Below, one piece after another: positions 43,674-53,570 of a stretch of 64,000 bases of DNA. The notes under the pieces were generated by a model. That model ran no database searches and was not told where the DNA came from. It saw only the letters and a list, made by a program, of their open reading frames with translations. This DNA comes from JABDBE01 sp963832245 (GTDB lineage Bacteria > Acidobacteriota > Terriglobia > Terriglobales > Acidobacteriaceae), in the NCBI GenBank assembly GCA_963832245.1, contig CAWHTG010000002.1, forward strand, positions 1,275,266 to 1,339,265. Direction: 5' to 3'. How positions within the stretch are numbered: position 1 is the stretch's first letter; each line of letters begins with the position of its first letter. Both the position numbers and the translations under genes were made by a program.

Positions 43674-44237
43674 TCAAGCCTTGCGGCGAGATTTCGCCTT
43701 GGGCTGGCTCTTTTTTGGTACCCGTTTAATCAACAAAGATTCCAGTTCTTCGATGCGCCGCTTGAGTTCGACGGCTTCACTGGCGTTCACCTGGGTTTCG
43801 GACAAATCTTGTTGCGACTTCGAGTCTCCGCTGGTTCCATTAGCGGCCAGAGGATTGGCCCAGCGCCCCTGCATGAACTCGAAAGGATTCACCGGTGGCG
43901 GCAAAGCGCGGGAGGCATTCTGGTACATGTCCATCATCGCCTTCATGTACCGCAGTGCATTCTCCTGGGTCGCCCTTCCGGAAGCGAGGATCATCTGCCG
44001 CAGTACATCGAGCGGGAAAACGGAATTGGGCGTCTTGGCGTCCTCCAACACGATCTGCGCCAGCACCAGCCGGGTCAGGTCTTCCCCGGTTGCCGCATCC
44101 ACCACCCGCACGTCATGGCCATCCCGCACCAGTTGGGCAACTTGACCCTGGTTGATGTATTGGCTGGTCAAAGTGTTGTAAAGACGCCGGTTCTCGTATT
44201 TCTTGATAATGAGTGGCTTTGGGGTATTTTGTTTCAT
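43674..44237 (-). CDS. phaR: PhaR-type polyhydroxyalkanoate synthesis regulator
   Basis: A 187-residue protein beginning MKQNTPKPLIIKKYENRRLYNT, the conserved opening of the PHB/PHA accumulation regulator DNA-binding domain (about 8-70, with TSQYINQGQVAQLVRDGHDVRVVDAATGEDLTR). It is followed by the PHB_acc domain (MILASGRATQENALRYMKAMMDMYQNA). PhaR binds both DNA and PHA granules and represses phasin synthesis until granules form. The C-terminal half is a coiled-coil-like stretch (SEAVELKRRIEELESLL) ending in Lys/Arg-rich residues. It is divergent from the phasin gene, with a palindrome of TTGC type between them (44283-44296). An ATG 84 bases upstream would put the promoter inside the gene, so 44237 is preferred. 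Confidence 0.93.
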   Translation of the reverse strand: MKQNTPKPLIIKKYENRRLYNTLTSQYINQGQVAQLVRDGHDVRVVDAATGEDLTRLVLAQIVLEDAKTPNSVFPLDVLRQMILASGRATQENALRYMKAMMDMYQNASRALPPPVNPFEFMQGRWANPLAANGTSGDSKSQQDLSETQVNASEAVELKRRIEELESLLIKRVPKKSQPKAKSRRKA

Positions 44238-44282
44238 GTTTGCTCTTGACAAGCCGCCAAAGAGGCGTAGGATTAAGTTATG

Positions 44283-44296
44283 TTGCAGTGCAGCAA
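44283..44296. promoter_or_regulatory. Candidate PhaR operator between phaR and the phasin gene
   Basis: TTGCAGTGCAGCAA, an imperfect palindrome of the TGC/GCA-rich type reported for PhaR operators. It is centred 50 bases before the phasin ATG and 50 bases from phaR. A further GTCGCAACA lies just downstream. Confidence 0.45.
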
Positions 44297-44340
44297 AAGT
44301 CGCAACATAATTAAATCCCATTCTCTAAAAGGAGCAGATC

Positions 44341-44931
44341 ATGACAACCACCTCTAAGTCAACCCACAAAGCTGCGGCAGCGGTAAGACCCGAATTCGTA
44401 GACACCTTTTCTCCCCTGGTTCTCAACAGTGTGGAACGGGTCGCCGACTTGCAAAAGAAGACGTTGGACATCGGTGCCGAACAGACCGGCGAATGGATCG
44501 GGGCCTGGAAGAAAACACTGAGCTACTTCCCGGTAACGACGCCCCCGTTCTTCTTCGATGTTGCCGGCCAGGCACTCCAAACCGCCGTCGAAACCCAGAA
44601 GAGCGCCATCGACATGGTAGTCGAGCAGACCCATGCCGCCAACGGTATTGCCAAAGTGCGCGGCGAGGCGTACTCCAAGATCGCCGATGGCGTTACCACC
44701 TCAATCCAGAAGTCGGTTGAGCGCTCGATGGAAGCCCAAAAGACGATCCTTGAGTTTGCCAGCGAGCAGAACACGGCCGTCTTTGAATCGACTAAGAAGC
44801 AGTTTGGCGCGGCAACTGGCCCAGCGGCTGCGATCGTCGATACGTTCCAGCGCGGGACGCACGCTATGATCGAAGCGCAAAAGTCGTTTCTGAACATTGC
44901 TTCCCAGTCGTTTGCCGCCGCCAAGCGCTAA
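44341..44931 (+). CDS. Phasin family protein
   Basis: A 196-residue amphipathic helical protein with the phasin pattern: repeated heptad-like segments (LVLNSVERVADLQKKTLDIGAEQTGEWIGAWKK, AIDMVVEQTHAANGIAKVRGEAYSKIADGV, FLNIASQSFAAAKR), Ala/Lys/Glu-rich, no cysteine and no membrane helix. Phasins coat PHA granules and control their number. It is preceded by AAAAGGAGCAGATC, a strong ribosome site. Genes for a PhaE-like subunit and PhaC follow on the same strand, and PhaR is encoded divergently, so this is the granule-surface protein of the locus and the likely PhaR target. Confidence 0.9.
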   Translation: MTTTSKSTHKAAAAVRPEFVDTFSPLVLNSVERVADLQKKTLDIGAEQTGEWIGAWKKTLSYFPVTTPPFFFDVAGQALQTAVETQKSAIDMVVEQTHAANGIAKVRGEAYSKIADGVTTSIQKSVERSMEAQKTILEFASEQNTAVFESTKKQFGAATGPAAAIVDTFQRGTHAMIEAQKSFLNIASQSFAAAKR

Positions 44932-45047
44932 CGGTTGTCGAGTTCAGGGCGTAGCAGTCACCAAGGATGCCAGCCGGGCGGTACAAGACACCCGGCGGGG
45001 TATCCTCTTGACTGTCTCTGGTGTATCGTGCTGAAAGGAGTCGTAAA

Positions 45048-45482
45048 ATGGCCGAAGACCCAACCCACGATAGTAAGCGGCTTGATCCGATGGAACCCTG
45101 GCGGGCGGCGCGCGACCTCTATATGGATGCCTGGGGCAAGACCATGGTTGACATGGTGAACAGTGAAGCCTACGCGCAAGCCACGGGCGCGATGCTCGAT
45201 AGCTACATGACGATGTCGGCTCCATTCCGCGAAGCGGTCGAAAAAGCGATGCTCAAAACTCTCGAGCAAATGGCCATGCCTTCCCGGGCTGACATTCTCT
45301 CGATTGCCGAGCGTATGACCAACATCGAGATGCGCCTTGATGACTTGGACGCCAAACTCGACGATATTCGGCGATTGATTGCGAATGTTGGCGCAGCGCC
45401 GCGTGCGCAGGCGGGAAAAGCGCCGCGACCAGGCAGCAAGAAGATGACGAAAGCGCAACGGGCCAAGAGAGGGAAAAAGTAG
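45048..45482 (+). CDS. PhaE-like/phasin-like subunit of PHA synthase
   Basis: A 144-residue protein started at the ATG with AAGGAG seven bases upstream. It has an N-terminal DPMEPWRAARDLYMDAWGKTMVDMVN helix, a middle SYMTMSAPFREAVEKAML segment, and a terminal coiled coil, MPSRADILSIAERMTNIEMRLDDLDAKLDDIRRL. That coiled coil has the PxRxxI..LxxRxxxLE..LDDLE pattern of the PhaE/PhaR activating subunits of class III and IV synthases. The tail is Lys/Arg-rich (RPGSKKMTKAQRAKRGKK). Its stop is one base before the phaC ATG, showing tight coupling. It is shorter than classical PhaE (about 350 residues), so it is better described as PhaE-like. Confidence 0.75.
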   Translation: MAEDPTHDSKRLDPMEPWRAARDLYMDAWGKTMVDMVNSEAYAQATGAMLDSYMTMSAPFREAVEKAMLKTLEQMAMPSRADILSIAERMTNIEMRLDDLDAKLDDIRRLIANVGAAPRAQAGKAPRPGSKKMTKAQRAKRGKK

Positions 45483-45483
45483 G

Positions 45484-46551
45484 ATGATAGAAGATACGGT
45501 GATCGCCGACCCAGTTACCGCCACCGCAGACCGGCTGAAAGCGTTTAGCAAGGCGATGACCACCAAAGCAGCCATTGCCCAGACCCCGAAGGAGTTGGTC
45601 TGGACGCTGAACAAGGCGAAGCTCTACCGTTACGTCCCCGTTCTTCCCAAAGAGAAACGGCGTCCCATTCCCCTTTTGCTGGTTTTCGCTCTCATGAACC
45701 GGCCCTACATCCTCGACCTGCGTCGCGGTCATAGCTTTGTCGAGTACATGCTGAACAAAGGCTATGATCTCTACCTGCTCGATTGGGGAGCGCCCGGGCC
45801 AGAAGACAAGAACCTCAAGTTTGACGACTACACCCTGGATTACATGCCGCGCGCGATCCGCAAGCTCAAAACCATCACAGGAGTAGAAGAGTTCAGTCTC
45901 CTGGGCTGGTGCATTGGCGCCATTCTAACCACCATCTACGCCGCCCTGCGTGGCGACGAAGGCTTGCGCAACCTTATTCTGTTAACCGCTCCCCTGGACT
46001 TTTCCAACAAGCAGAGCTTGACCTTCGCGCGGTGGACCGACGAGCGCTATTTTGATGTGGACAAGGTGCTGGCGACGTTTGGCAACATGCCCGGAGAGAT
46101 GATCGACTACGGGGCCAAGGCGCTCAAGCCGGTGGAAAACTACATCGGCAACTACGTGAAGCTATGGGACAACATCGACGACCCTCGCGTGGTGGAAGGC
46201 TGGCATGCGATGAATACGTGGGTGACCGACAACGTGCCTTTGGCCGGAGGCGTCTTCCGCCAACTCATCGTGGACCTTTATCGCAACGACAAGCTGATGC
46301 GCGGTGAGCTTTTGATTCGAGGTGAGCGCGTCGAACTCAGCCGCATTCAAGCCAATCTGCTCACCGTGATCGCCGAGGGCGACCACATTACGCCGTCGTG
46401 CCAGTCTGAGCCTGTCATGTCGAAGGTCAGCAGCGCGGACAAGGAGCTCTTCCGGGTTAAGGGTGGTCACATCGGAATCATGGCAGGTAGCGGAGCCAGT
46501 AAATATACTTGGCCGCACATCGATGGCTGGCTGGCCCCACGGTCTCAGTAA
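45484..46551 (+). CDS. phaC: Class III-type poly(R)-hydroxyalkanoate synthase subunit PhaC
   Basis: A 355-residue alpha/beta-hydrolase-like polymerase. The lipase-like box is LGWCIGA with Cys143 as nucleophile; Asp300 (AEGDHITP) and His329 (GGHIGI) complete the triad. These positions and the length match class III synthases, which need a second subunit, here the PhaE-like protein encoded immediately upstream. Other family motifs are PYILDLRRGHSFVEYMLNKGYDLYLLDWG (about 74-102) and LDFSNKQSL. It polymerises (R)-3-hydroxyacyl-CoA, mainly short-chain. It is convergent with the KAS III/ketoreductase fusion, twelve bases away, so monomer supply and polymerisation genes are juxtaposed. Confidence 0.95.
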   Translation: MIEDTVIADPVTATADRLKAFSKAMTTKAAIAQTPKELVWTLNKAKLYRYVPVLPKEKRRPIPLLLVFALMNRPYILDLRRGHSFVEYMLNKGYDLYLLDWGAPGPEDKNLKFDDYTLDYMPRAIRKLKTITGVEEFSLLGWCIGAILTTIYAALRGDEGLRNLILLTAPLDFSNKQSLTFARWTDERYFDVDKVLATFGNMPGEMIDYGAKALKPVENYIGNYVKLWDNIDDPRVVEGWHAMNTWVTDNVPLAGGVFRQLIVDLYRNDKLMRGELLIRGERVELSRIQANLLTVIAEGDHITPSCQSEPVMSKVSSADKELFRVKGGHIGIMAGSGASKYTWPHIDGWLAPRSQ

Positions 46552-46563
46552 GTTCAACACTTC

Positions 46564-49263
46564 TCACATGTGGTATCCGCCGTTGACATTCAATTCTTGC
46601 CCGGTGATGTAGTCTCCATCCGCGGCAAGGAAAGCGGCGGCCTTGGCGATTTCCTCGGGCAACGCGAACCGTCCCAAAGGGATCTTGGCCTTGATCTGCG
46701 CGGCAATCTCTTCCGGAATCGCATCCACCATTTCGGTAGAGGTGAAGCCGGGCGCGATGGCATTGGCGGTGATGTTGAATCGAGCCATTTCCAGCGCGAG
46801 GGTTTTTGTGAAGGCGATGATGCCGCCCTTGCTGGCCGAGTAGTTGGCCTGGCCAAATGCGCCCATTTGGCCGACCACCGAACTGATATTGATGATCCGC
46901 CCGAACCTCTGATTGATCATGGCGGGGAGGGCCGCGCTGGTGCAATAAAACGTACCGTTCAGGTTGACGTCGATTACCTCAGCCCAATCTTCGTCGGTCA
47001 TTTTGCGCATGCTTCGGTCGCGCGTAATCCCTGCGTTGTTCACCAGGATGTCAAGGCGCTGCCATTTGTGAAGCGCTTCTTTGACGATGCGCGCGGCTTC
47101 GCCTTTCTTGGCCACGTCGCCCTGGACGAGCAGGCACTCGCCACCAAGTTCGCGGATTTCATCGGCCGCGCTTTCGGCGTGCTTGACGTCCGCCCGGAAG
47201 TTCAGCGCCACCTTTGCCCCACGGCGTACGAGTTCTAGCGCGATCGCACGCCCGATGCCGCGCGTGGCGCCGGTCACCAGCGCGACCTTACCTGCCAGCG
47301 ATGTCGCCTGAAAATTTCCATTTCCATTTCCATTTCCATTTGCAGCGTTTGCCATTTCAAGACTCCTGTCTTCAGAATTGCAACTCACAATCGCGGGATC
47401 GACCCGCATAACCACGTAGCCGCCAACCGCGCCAGCGCCGAAGCCGGGCGCGAAAATTCGCATGGGACGGTCGATTCTGCCTTCTCGCACCGCGTCATGC
47501 ACGGCCATAAGAATACTGGCGGAAGAGGTGTTGCCAACCCGTTCGATGTTGAAAAAAATCCGGTCGCCCGGGATTCCCGCCGCCTCCGCCAGCGTCAGCA
47601 CCATGTTCTTGTTGGCCTGGTGCGGTACGACCAGATCAATCGCGTCGATGAGCGACCCGCCGCCACCGTTGGGGTTCGGAAGCTTCGCCAACTCACCCAT
47701 CATCTCTTTCAGGTAGCGAGTCACCAGGGCCTTCACCTCGGGCCCGAACACGGTAATGTTGTTGTCGAACTCGGGGTTTGGCCAAATGATGGAGTTCACT
47801 TCCGACCATGGCCCGCTGGCATACGTTTGGAAAAACTCGATATCGGACGGAGTCCCTTCCGGTGCCGGCGCCAATACCACGGCCGCTGCGCCATCGCCGA
47901 AGATCATGCGCGACGTCCGCACCGTTCCGATCTTGTCGGAGAATTTTTCCGCGCAGATGAGCAGCACCGGCCGATCGATTTCCTGGAGCAGGCGCACCGC
48001 CTCTGCCAGGCCGTAGGGCATGCCAGCGCAGGCGGCAACGATGTCGCACGAAGCATGCGTCTGTAAGAGGCCGAGCTCGCCCGAAAGCCAGGTGGCAATC
48101 GACGGAATGAGGGTGGTACTGGTGCAAGTGCAAAGCAGGACGGCCCCGATTTCCGCAGGCCGCCGGCCGGACTTCGCCAGGGCCTTCTTGGCCGCAAGCA
48201 GGGCCATATCCTCGAGGGGCAACTGGGTGTAACGCCGTTCCTCGATCCCTGTCTTGTTGCTGATTTCTACGGCGCTCATGCGCGACCAGCAGTAGGCGTG
48301 GTTGCGGATGAGATCTGCGTTGCTGCAGGTCATCTCACCCTCATAAACGGCAATGGCCTCCAACCGGGGAAGAATTGCGAATCGTTTGCTGACCTCCACC
48401 GGAGGATACGGCTTGATGGGCTCACTCAGGGCCAGAGTGTCGGGTCGTTTTGTCCGATACGGGCGAATCCGCGGTCCCCAATTTTCGTCTTTCTTTACCC
48501 GCTGGATAAAACGCAGCACCTCCTGGCTCCGGGGATGGAATGCCACTACGTAATCGTCGTCCTTCAGTTTGCCGACTTCGACTTGAGTGCTGGTAGATGG
48601 ATCCCAAGGATATTGGTTGTGAAGGATCATGCATTGGCGCATCAATGCCTCCAGTTCGGGCACGGGATGCAGGCAATCGATTACATCGTCGAACGTATAG
48701 CGCAGAGAATCCGGGTCATACGCCAGCAGCTGGCAGGTCCGGTTCGCAGGGTCGGCCAGCGCCTCCGACACCGTCGGACGAAGAGGGCGGAGCTCGCCAC
48801 CGGAGCTAAGTTTATTGCGAAAAACATTCAGCAGAATACTGAAACTCCGGTCTTCCAGATCTTCGTCCCACGATGGGGGCAAAGCCTGGCAACCAGCCCC
48901 GATCGCGGTTGCGATGGCGGATGCATCCCTCGGCTTGTACACCGGCAGGAAAACATCCTCCCGCTGCCGCGGGAGATCTCTCCACCGGGTCGGGCGTTTC
49001 TCGTACATCGTGAAGGTGTAGCGATTCACCCAGAAAACATTCAACGCCAGATCACGGCAAAGCTCATACCTGCTCTTGTATTCACCCGCCTGCACGCGCG
49101 CCGCAATCTCCGCGTCCGTCGGAGCTTTCTCCCCGAAGTCCCGCCGGATCACTGCCGCAAATTGCTTCAGGGTCTTGAAGACAGAAAAATCCAACTCTGG
49201 AAAAAAGTTCCCAGGGAAGACGATGCGCCCGTGAGAGTTGATAACGAAAGGTTTCAGCAACAT
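46564..49263 (-). CDS. Three-domain fusion: unknown N-terminal domain, KAS III-type condensing enzyme, ketoreductase
   Basis: An 899-residue chain. Residues 1-290 form a domain I do not recognise (FPGNFFPELDFSVFK, DLALNVFWVNRYTFTMY). About 295-622 is a thiolase-fold KAS III/FabH-like domain: Cys412 in DIVAACAG, His548 in VPHQANKN, Asn578 in RVGNTSSAS, and a terminal GAGAVGGYVVM. A Gly/Asn linker (about 642-650) encoded by a TTTCCA microsatellite follows. About 655-899 is an SDR reductase: TGATRGIG (664-671), NNAG, Ser794/795, Tyr808 and Lys812. The two catalytic sets are complete. One polypeptide could condense an acyl-CoA with malonyl-CoA or an acyl unit and reduce the product to a 3-hydroxyacyl thioester, a PHA precursor. 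That pathway is inference from domains and location opposite phaC. Confidence 0.9.
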   Translation of the reverse strand: MLLKPFVINSHGRIVFPGNFFPELDFSVFKTLKQFAAVIRRDFGEKAPTDAEIAARVQAGEYKSRYELCRDLALNVFWVNRYTFTMYEKRPTRWRDLPRQREDVFLPVYKPRDASAIATAIGAGCQALPPSWDEDLEDRSFSILLNVFRNKLSSGGELRPLRPTVSEALADPANRTCQLLAYDPDSLRYTFDDVIDCLHPVPELEALMRQCMILHNQYPWDPSTSTQVEVGKLKDDDYVVAFHPRSQEVLRFIQRVKKDENWGPRIRPYRTKRPDTLALSEPIKPYPPVEVSKRFAILPRLEAIAVYEGEMTCSNADLIRNHAYCWSRMSAVEISNKTGIEERRYTQLPLEDMALLAAKKALAKSGRRPAEIGAVLLCTCTSTTLIPSIATWLSGELGLLQTHASCDIVAACAGMPYGLAEAVRLLQEIDRPVLLICAEKFSDKIGTVRTSRMIFGDGAAAVVLAPAPEGTPSDIEFFQTYASGPWSEVNSIIWPNPEFDNNITVFGPEVKALVTRYLKEMMGELAKLPNPNGGGGSLIDAIDLVVPHQANKNMVLTLAEAAGIPGDRIFFNIERVGNTSSASILMAVHDAVREGRIDRPMRIFAPGFGAGAVGGYVVMRVDPAIVSCNSEDRSLEMANAANGNGNGNGNFQATSLAGKVALVTGATRGIGRAIALELVRRGAKVALNFRADVKHAESAADEIRELGGECLLVQGDVAKKGEAARIVKEALHKWQRLDILVNNAGITRDRSMRKMTDEDWAEVIDVNLNGTFYCTSAALPAMINQRFGRIINISSVVGQMGAFGQANYSASKGGIIAFTKTLALEMARFNITANAIAPGFTSTEMVDAIPEEIAAQIKAKIPLGRFALPEEIAKAAAFLAADGDYITGQELNVNGGYHM
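47315..47341. repeat. TTTCCA microsatellite in coding sequence
   Basis: Four and a half tandem TTTCCA units inside the fusion gene, encoding the Asn-Gly linker between condensing and reductase domains. Six-base units keep the frame, so copy number could vary linker length without frameshift. Confidence 0.8.
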
Positions 49264-49442
49264 TGGCTACATCTCTTTCTAGTGAGCGGTCCACCCCAAG
49301 TCGGCCGAATTGCTTCCAGAGTTCATTCGGATCGACCGAATCCGTTCTGGCGGCGGCATATAACCAGAGCCATTCTTTACGGGAGAAAACTCCGCCCGCG
49401 GGGCTAAGTACAAAAGCGGTTATGAATGAACGTCAGCCTGGT

Positions 49443-50837
49443 TTAGTCTGCGGCCATAGGGTCCGGCAACCCGGGCAGGTCCATCGCCGGATCGCTCGCC
49501 CGTTCCCTTTCGCCGACTTCGTTCAACTCAAGATGTTTCGTCTCCGGCGAGTACCACAGGCTGACGAAGGTCATAACCGCACCGATCGTCAGGATGACCG
49601 CTGGCGATAACCACATGTCCTGTTTTTCAATCGCAGCAATAAAGGGAATCTTGTGGGCCCACCATACGTAGACGCTGAACCATGCACCCAATAGCGCTCC
49701 GGAGGAGTAGCCGAAGCCGACACCCGCCGCGCGTCGGCTGGTCGGGAACCGTTCGCACAAGTAGGCCGGAACAATTCCCCATGCCAGCTTGAGCATTGCC
49801 GCCATCACGGTTCCCACCACTGCCATCCGCAGGTTTCGCTGGATAGCCGCGTGATAGAGGACATAAAACACGGGAATTCCGAACACGACGAGAAAGACGC
49901 AGTACCACTGAGTAAGAATCTTTCTTCCGGTTTTGTCCGACAGCCAGCCGTAGAAGTTGTAACCGAGAAAGGCCATGAAAAGAGCAAAGCCGTAGATCAG
50001 GCTGTAGGTCGTGGTGTTGAATCCGCGGCCCTTCAGGGTGAGGATGTTAGGAAGAAATCCGTAAACCGAATAGTCGGTGAGGAACAAGCCGGTCATGAAG
50101 CAGAAGACCTGCAGGAAGTCCCACACTTGAGGAGGTTTGAACAGGCTCAGGAATGGGGACTTCTCGATCTTCCCCGCTGCCTTGGCCTTTTCGAATTCAG
50201 GCGATTCCTGGAGGTTATTTCGGATATACAGTGCCAGGAAAACCGGGACGACGCCGGTCATCAAGGCGATGCGCCAGCCATACGACGCCATGGCTTCTTT
50301 GGTAGTCAGGAACGAAATAAGCGCGAACACGAGAGAGGCAAATACGTAGCCCAGGGGGAAGCCTGATTGGATGAAACCGCCAATGGCGCCGCGTTTCTTT
50401 TGAGGGGCATATTCAATAGCAAAGGTGTGGCCGACCGCGTACTCGCCACCGAAGAAGATTCCCATGAGCAAGCGCAGCACGCAAAACATGACATACGCCC
50501 AGACGCCGACTTGGGCATAGGTGGGAAGGAATCCTCCCAAGAGGGACATCACGCCGACGCCACCGATGGTTAGAATCAGGAGGAACCGCCTCCCGATTTT
50601 ATCGGCATAGGCTCCAAAAATCGCCGAACCGATTGGCCTTGCGGCCATCGTAATCGAATAGGTGAATAGAATCACAATGTACTGCCAGGCTGGGCTGCCC
50701 TTGGGGGACAAGAAAACATTTACCAGGATCGGCGCCATGACCAGGACCATCGCCATGTCATACGCGTCCAGCATAAATCCCAGAAACTGGGATGCCATCG
50801 CCATCTTTGTTTGTTTCGATAAAGGTTGCTCCGCCAT
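49443..50837 (-). CDS. MFS transporter (metabolite:H+ symporter / carboxylate type)
   Basis: A 464-residue twelve-helix major facilitator protein started at the ATG preceded by AGGAGTTTTT. The first cytoplasmic loop (GAYADKIGRRFLLI) and the helix-4/loop (LMGIFFGGEYAVGHTFAIEYAPQKKRG) are the MHS/sialate-like symporter signature used for carboxylates such as propionate, lactate or shikimate-like anions; the second half has the matching loop GWLSDKTGRKILTQW. The C-terminal tail is acidic and Pro-rich. Given mutase and transcarboxylase genes upstream on the same strand, a short-chain acid or dicarboxylate substrate is plausible (inference). A 308-base gap after the mutase gene suggests its own promoter. 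Confidence 0.9.
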   Translation of the reverse strand: MAEQPLSKQTKMAMASQFLGFMLDAYDMAMVLVMAPILVNVFLSPKGSPAWQYIVILFTYSITMAARPIGSAIFGAYADKIGRRFLLILTIGGVGVMSLLGGFLPTYAQVGVWAYVMFCVLRLLMGIFFGGEYAVGHTFAIEYAPQKKRGAIGGFIQSGFPLGYVFASLVFALISFLTTKEAMASYGWRIALMTGVVPVFLALYIRNNLQESPEFEKAKAAGKIEKSPFLSLFKPPQVWDFLQVFCFMTGLFLTDYSVYGFLPNILTLKGRGFNTTTYSLIYGFALFMAFLGYNFYGWLSDKTGRKILTQWYCVFLVVFGIPVFYVLYHAAIQRNLRMAVVGTVMAAMLKLAWGIVPAYLCERFPTSRRAAGVGFGYSSGALLGAWFSVYVWWAHKIPFIAAIEKQDMWLSPAVILTIGAVMTFVSLWYSPETKHLELNEVGERERASDPAMDLPGLPDPMAAD

Positions 50838-51145
50838 AAAAACTCCTGCCGGTGAAATCGGCCGCAATGCGGGCTGGATTTACTTTAGATATTTCTTCCC
50901 CTGAGCGATCGACTCCGGAGTTGTTGAAACCGTTTCGACCCCACCACGAACAGAGTTGCGCCGGAAGGATACCCACTCTGACGCGACTGCCACCGGCTCG
51001 CGCTTCATCGGGGGAGCATACCGGACTCAACGGGTACAAGTCTGGTCAGAAGTGCTCACCCAGCAGTTGCTCCTCACTGATTTCTAGCGGCCTGACGTAT
51101 GCGACCGCCTCGTCCGGCGTCCATGGTCTAGATTTCTTTTTCAGG
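50838..51145. other. Intergenic gap upstream of the MFS gene
   Basis: About 308 bases between the mutase stop and the MFS start. No gene and no convincing terminator or promoter identified. Confidence 0.35.
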
Positions 51146-52768
<1,623 letters not shown>

Positions 52769-52899
52769 GATTGCCTCACTTAATAAGAGATGATCCAACT
52801 ATCGCTGACCTACCCGAACCATGGCCTTGGCAAGCACCGTCTCATTTCTTTCTGGAGTTTCAACCAAGCCGCGCCGGGGCTCGCTCCCGCTGCACGAAG

Positions 52900-53292
52900 T
52901 CAGTCAAATTCGACCAGCACTTGGTTTAGTTTCACCGCATCTCGCGGCGCCACATTGACCGCTTTCACCATTCCCGCCATCGGCGCGGTGACGGCGGTTT
53001 CCATCTTCATCGCTTCCAGCACAACCATGAGATCGTTCACCTGCAACCGCTGTCCCGGGGCCACAGGCACATGCACGACGATTCCAGCGAGAGGACTGCG
53101 GCACAGTTTTTCTTCGTGACTATTGGGATCCAGGGAAGAACCCGGTTCGGATGGCGAACGCAGTACGGTCGATTGAATAGTGGCCGACGCCGGTGCGGGA
53201 CGGTTGTCCTGCATCTGCCGGGGAGAATCCTCCTCGTCGACCTCAACCTCGACGTCGTACGCTTGCCCACCGATCGAGATCTGGAGCTTCAT
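52900..53292 (-). CDS. Biotin carboxyl carrier protein (1.3S-like)
   Basis: A 130-residue biotinyl carrier. N-terminal KLQISIGGQAYDVEVEVDE is the typical short strand segment of the 1.3S or OadA C-terminal carriers, then a Pro/Ala/Ser linker, then the lipoyl/biotinyl domain (about 65-130). That domain has the modified lysine in VVLEAMKMETAV and the swapped strand APMAGMVKAVNV. It carries the carboxyl group between the two transferase subunits encoded upstream. GGAGGGA before the ATG is a strong site. Size and position match the 1.3S subunit of propionibacterial transcarboxylase. Confidence 0.95.
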   Translation of the reverse strand: MKLQISIGGQAYDVEVEVDEEDSPRQMQDNRPAPASATIQSTVLRSPSEPGSSLDPNSHEEKLCRSPLAGIVVHVPVAPGQRLQVNDLMVVLEAMKMETAVTAPMAGMVKAVNVAPRDAVKLNQVLVEFD

Positions 53293-53350
53293 AACTCCCT
53301 CCGCTCCAGAACTACCGTGGCTTCCGTGATTTCGGCGTTCGCCGCCATAG

Positions 53351-53554
53351 TCAACGTCCTCTCGGCGTGAGGTTATGCGAAGCTTGGACCATCACACGCC
53401 CCTGCCGTGCCCAGCGATCGACTGCAGGTCGCGTTGGGAGCATTCTTGCAGAGCGAACTTGGACCCTCTCGCCAAGAAACTCCGTGACCGCTGCTGCGAT
53501 CACGGACAGCGTTTCGGGAGTCACCTCGTGAGACGACTTTTCTTTGGAATCCAT
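53351..53554 (-). CDS. Small accessory subunit of the carboxyltransferase (OadG/epsilon-like)
   Basis: A 67-residue protein. EVTPETLSVIAAAVTEFLGERVQVRSARML forms a helix then a strand, and AVDRWARQGRVMVQASHNL ends it. Short proteins of this shape lie between the carboxyltransferase and biotin carrier genes of biotin-dependent decarboxylases and carboxylases and probably help assembly. It lacks the transmembrane helix of OadG. The start is the ATG with GGGAGC seven bases upstream, not the TTG four codons earlier. The gene is 17 bases from the 12S-like stop codon and 58 bases from the biotin carrier. Confidence 0.7.
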   Translation of the reverse strand: MDSKEKSSHEVTPETLSVIAAAVTEFLGERVQVRSARMLPTRPAVDRWARQGRVMVQASHNLTPRGR

Positions 53555-53570
53555 GTTTGCTCCCAAGGAC

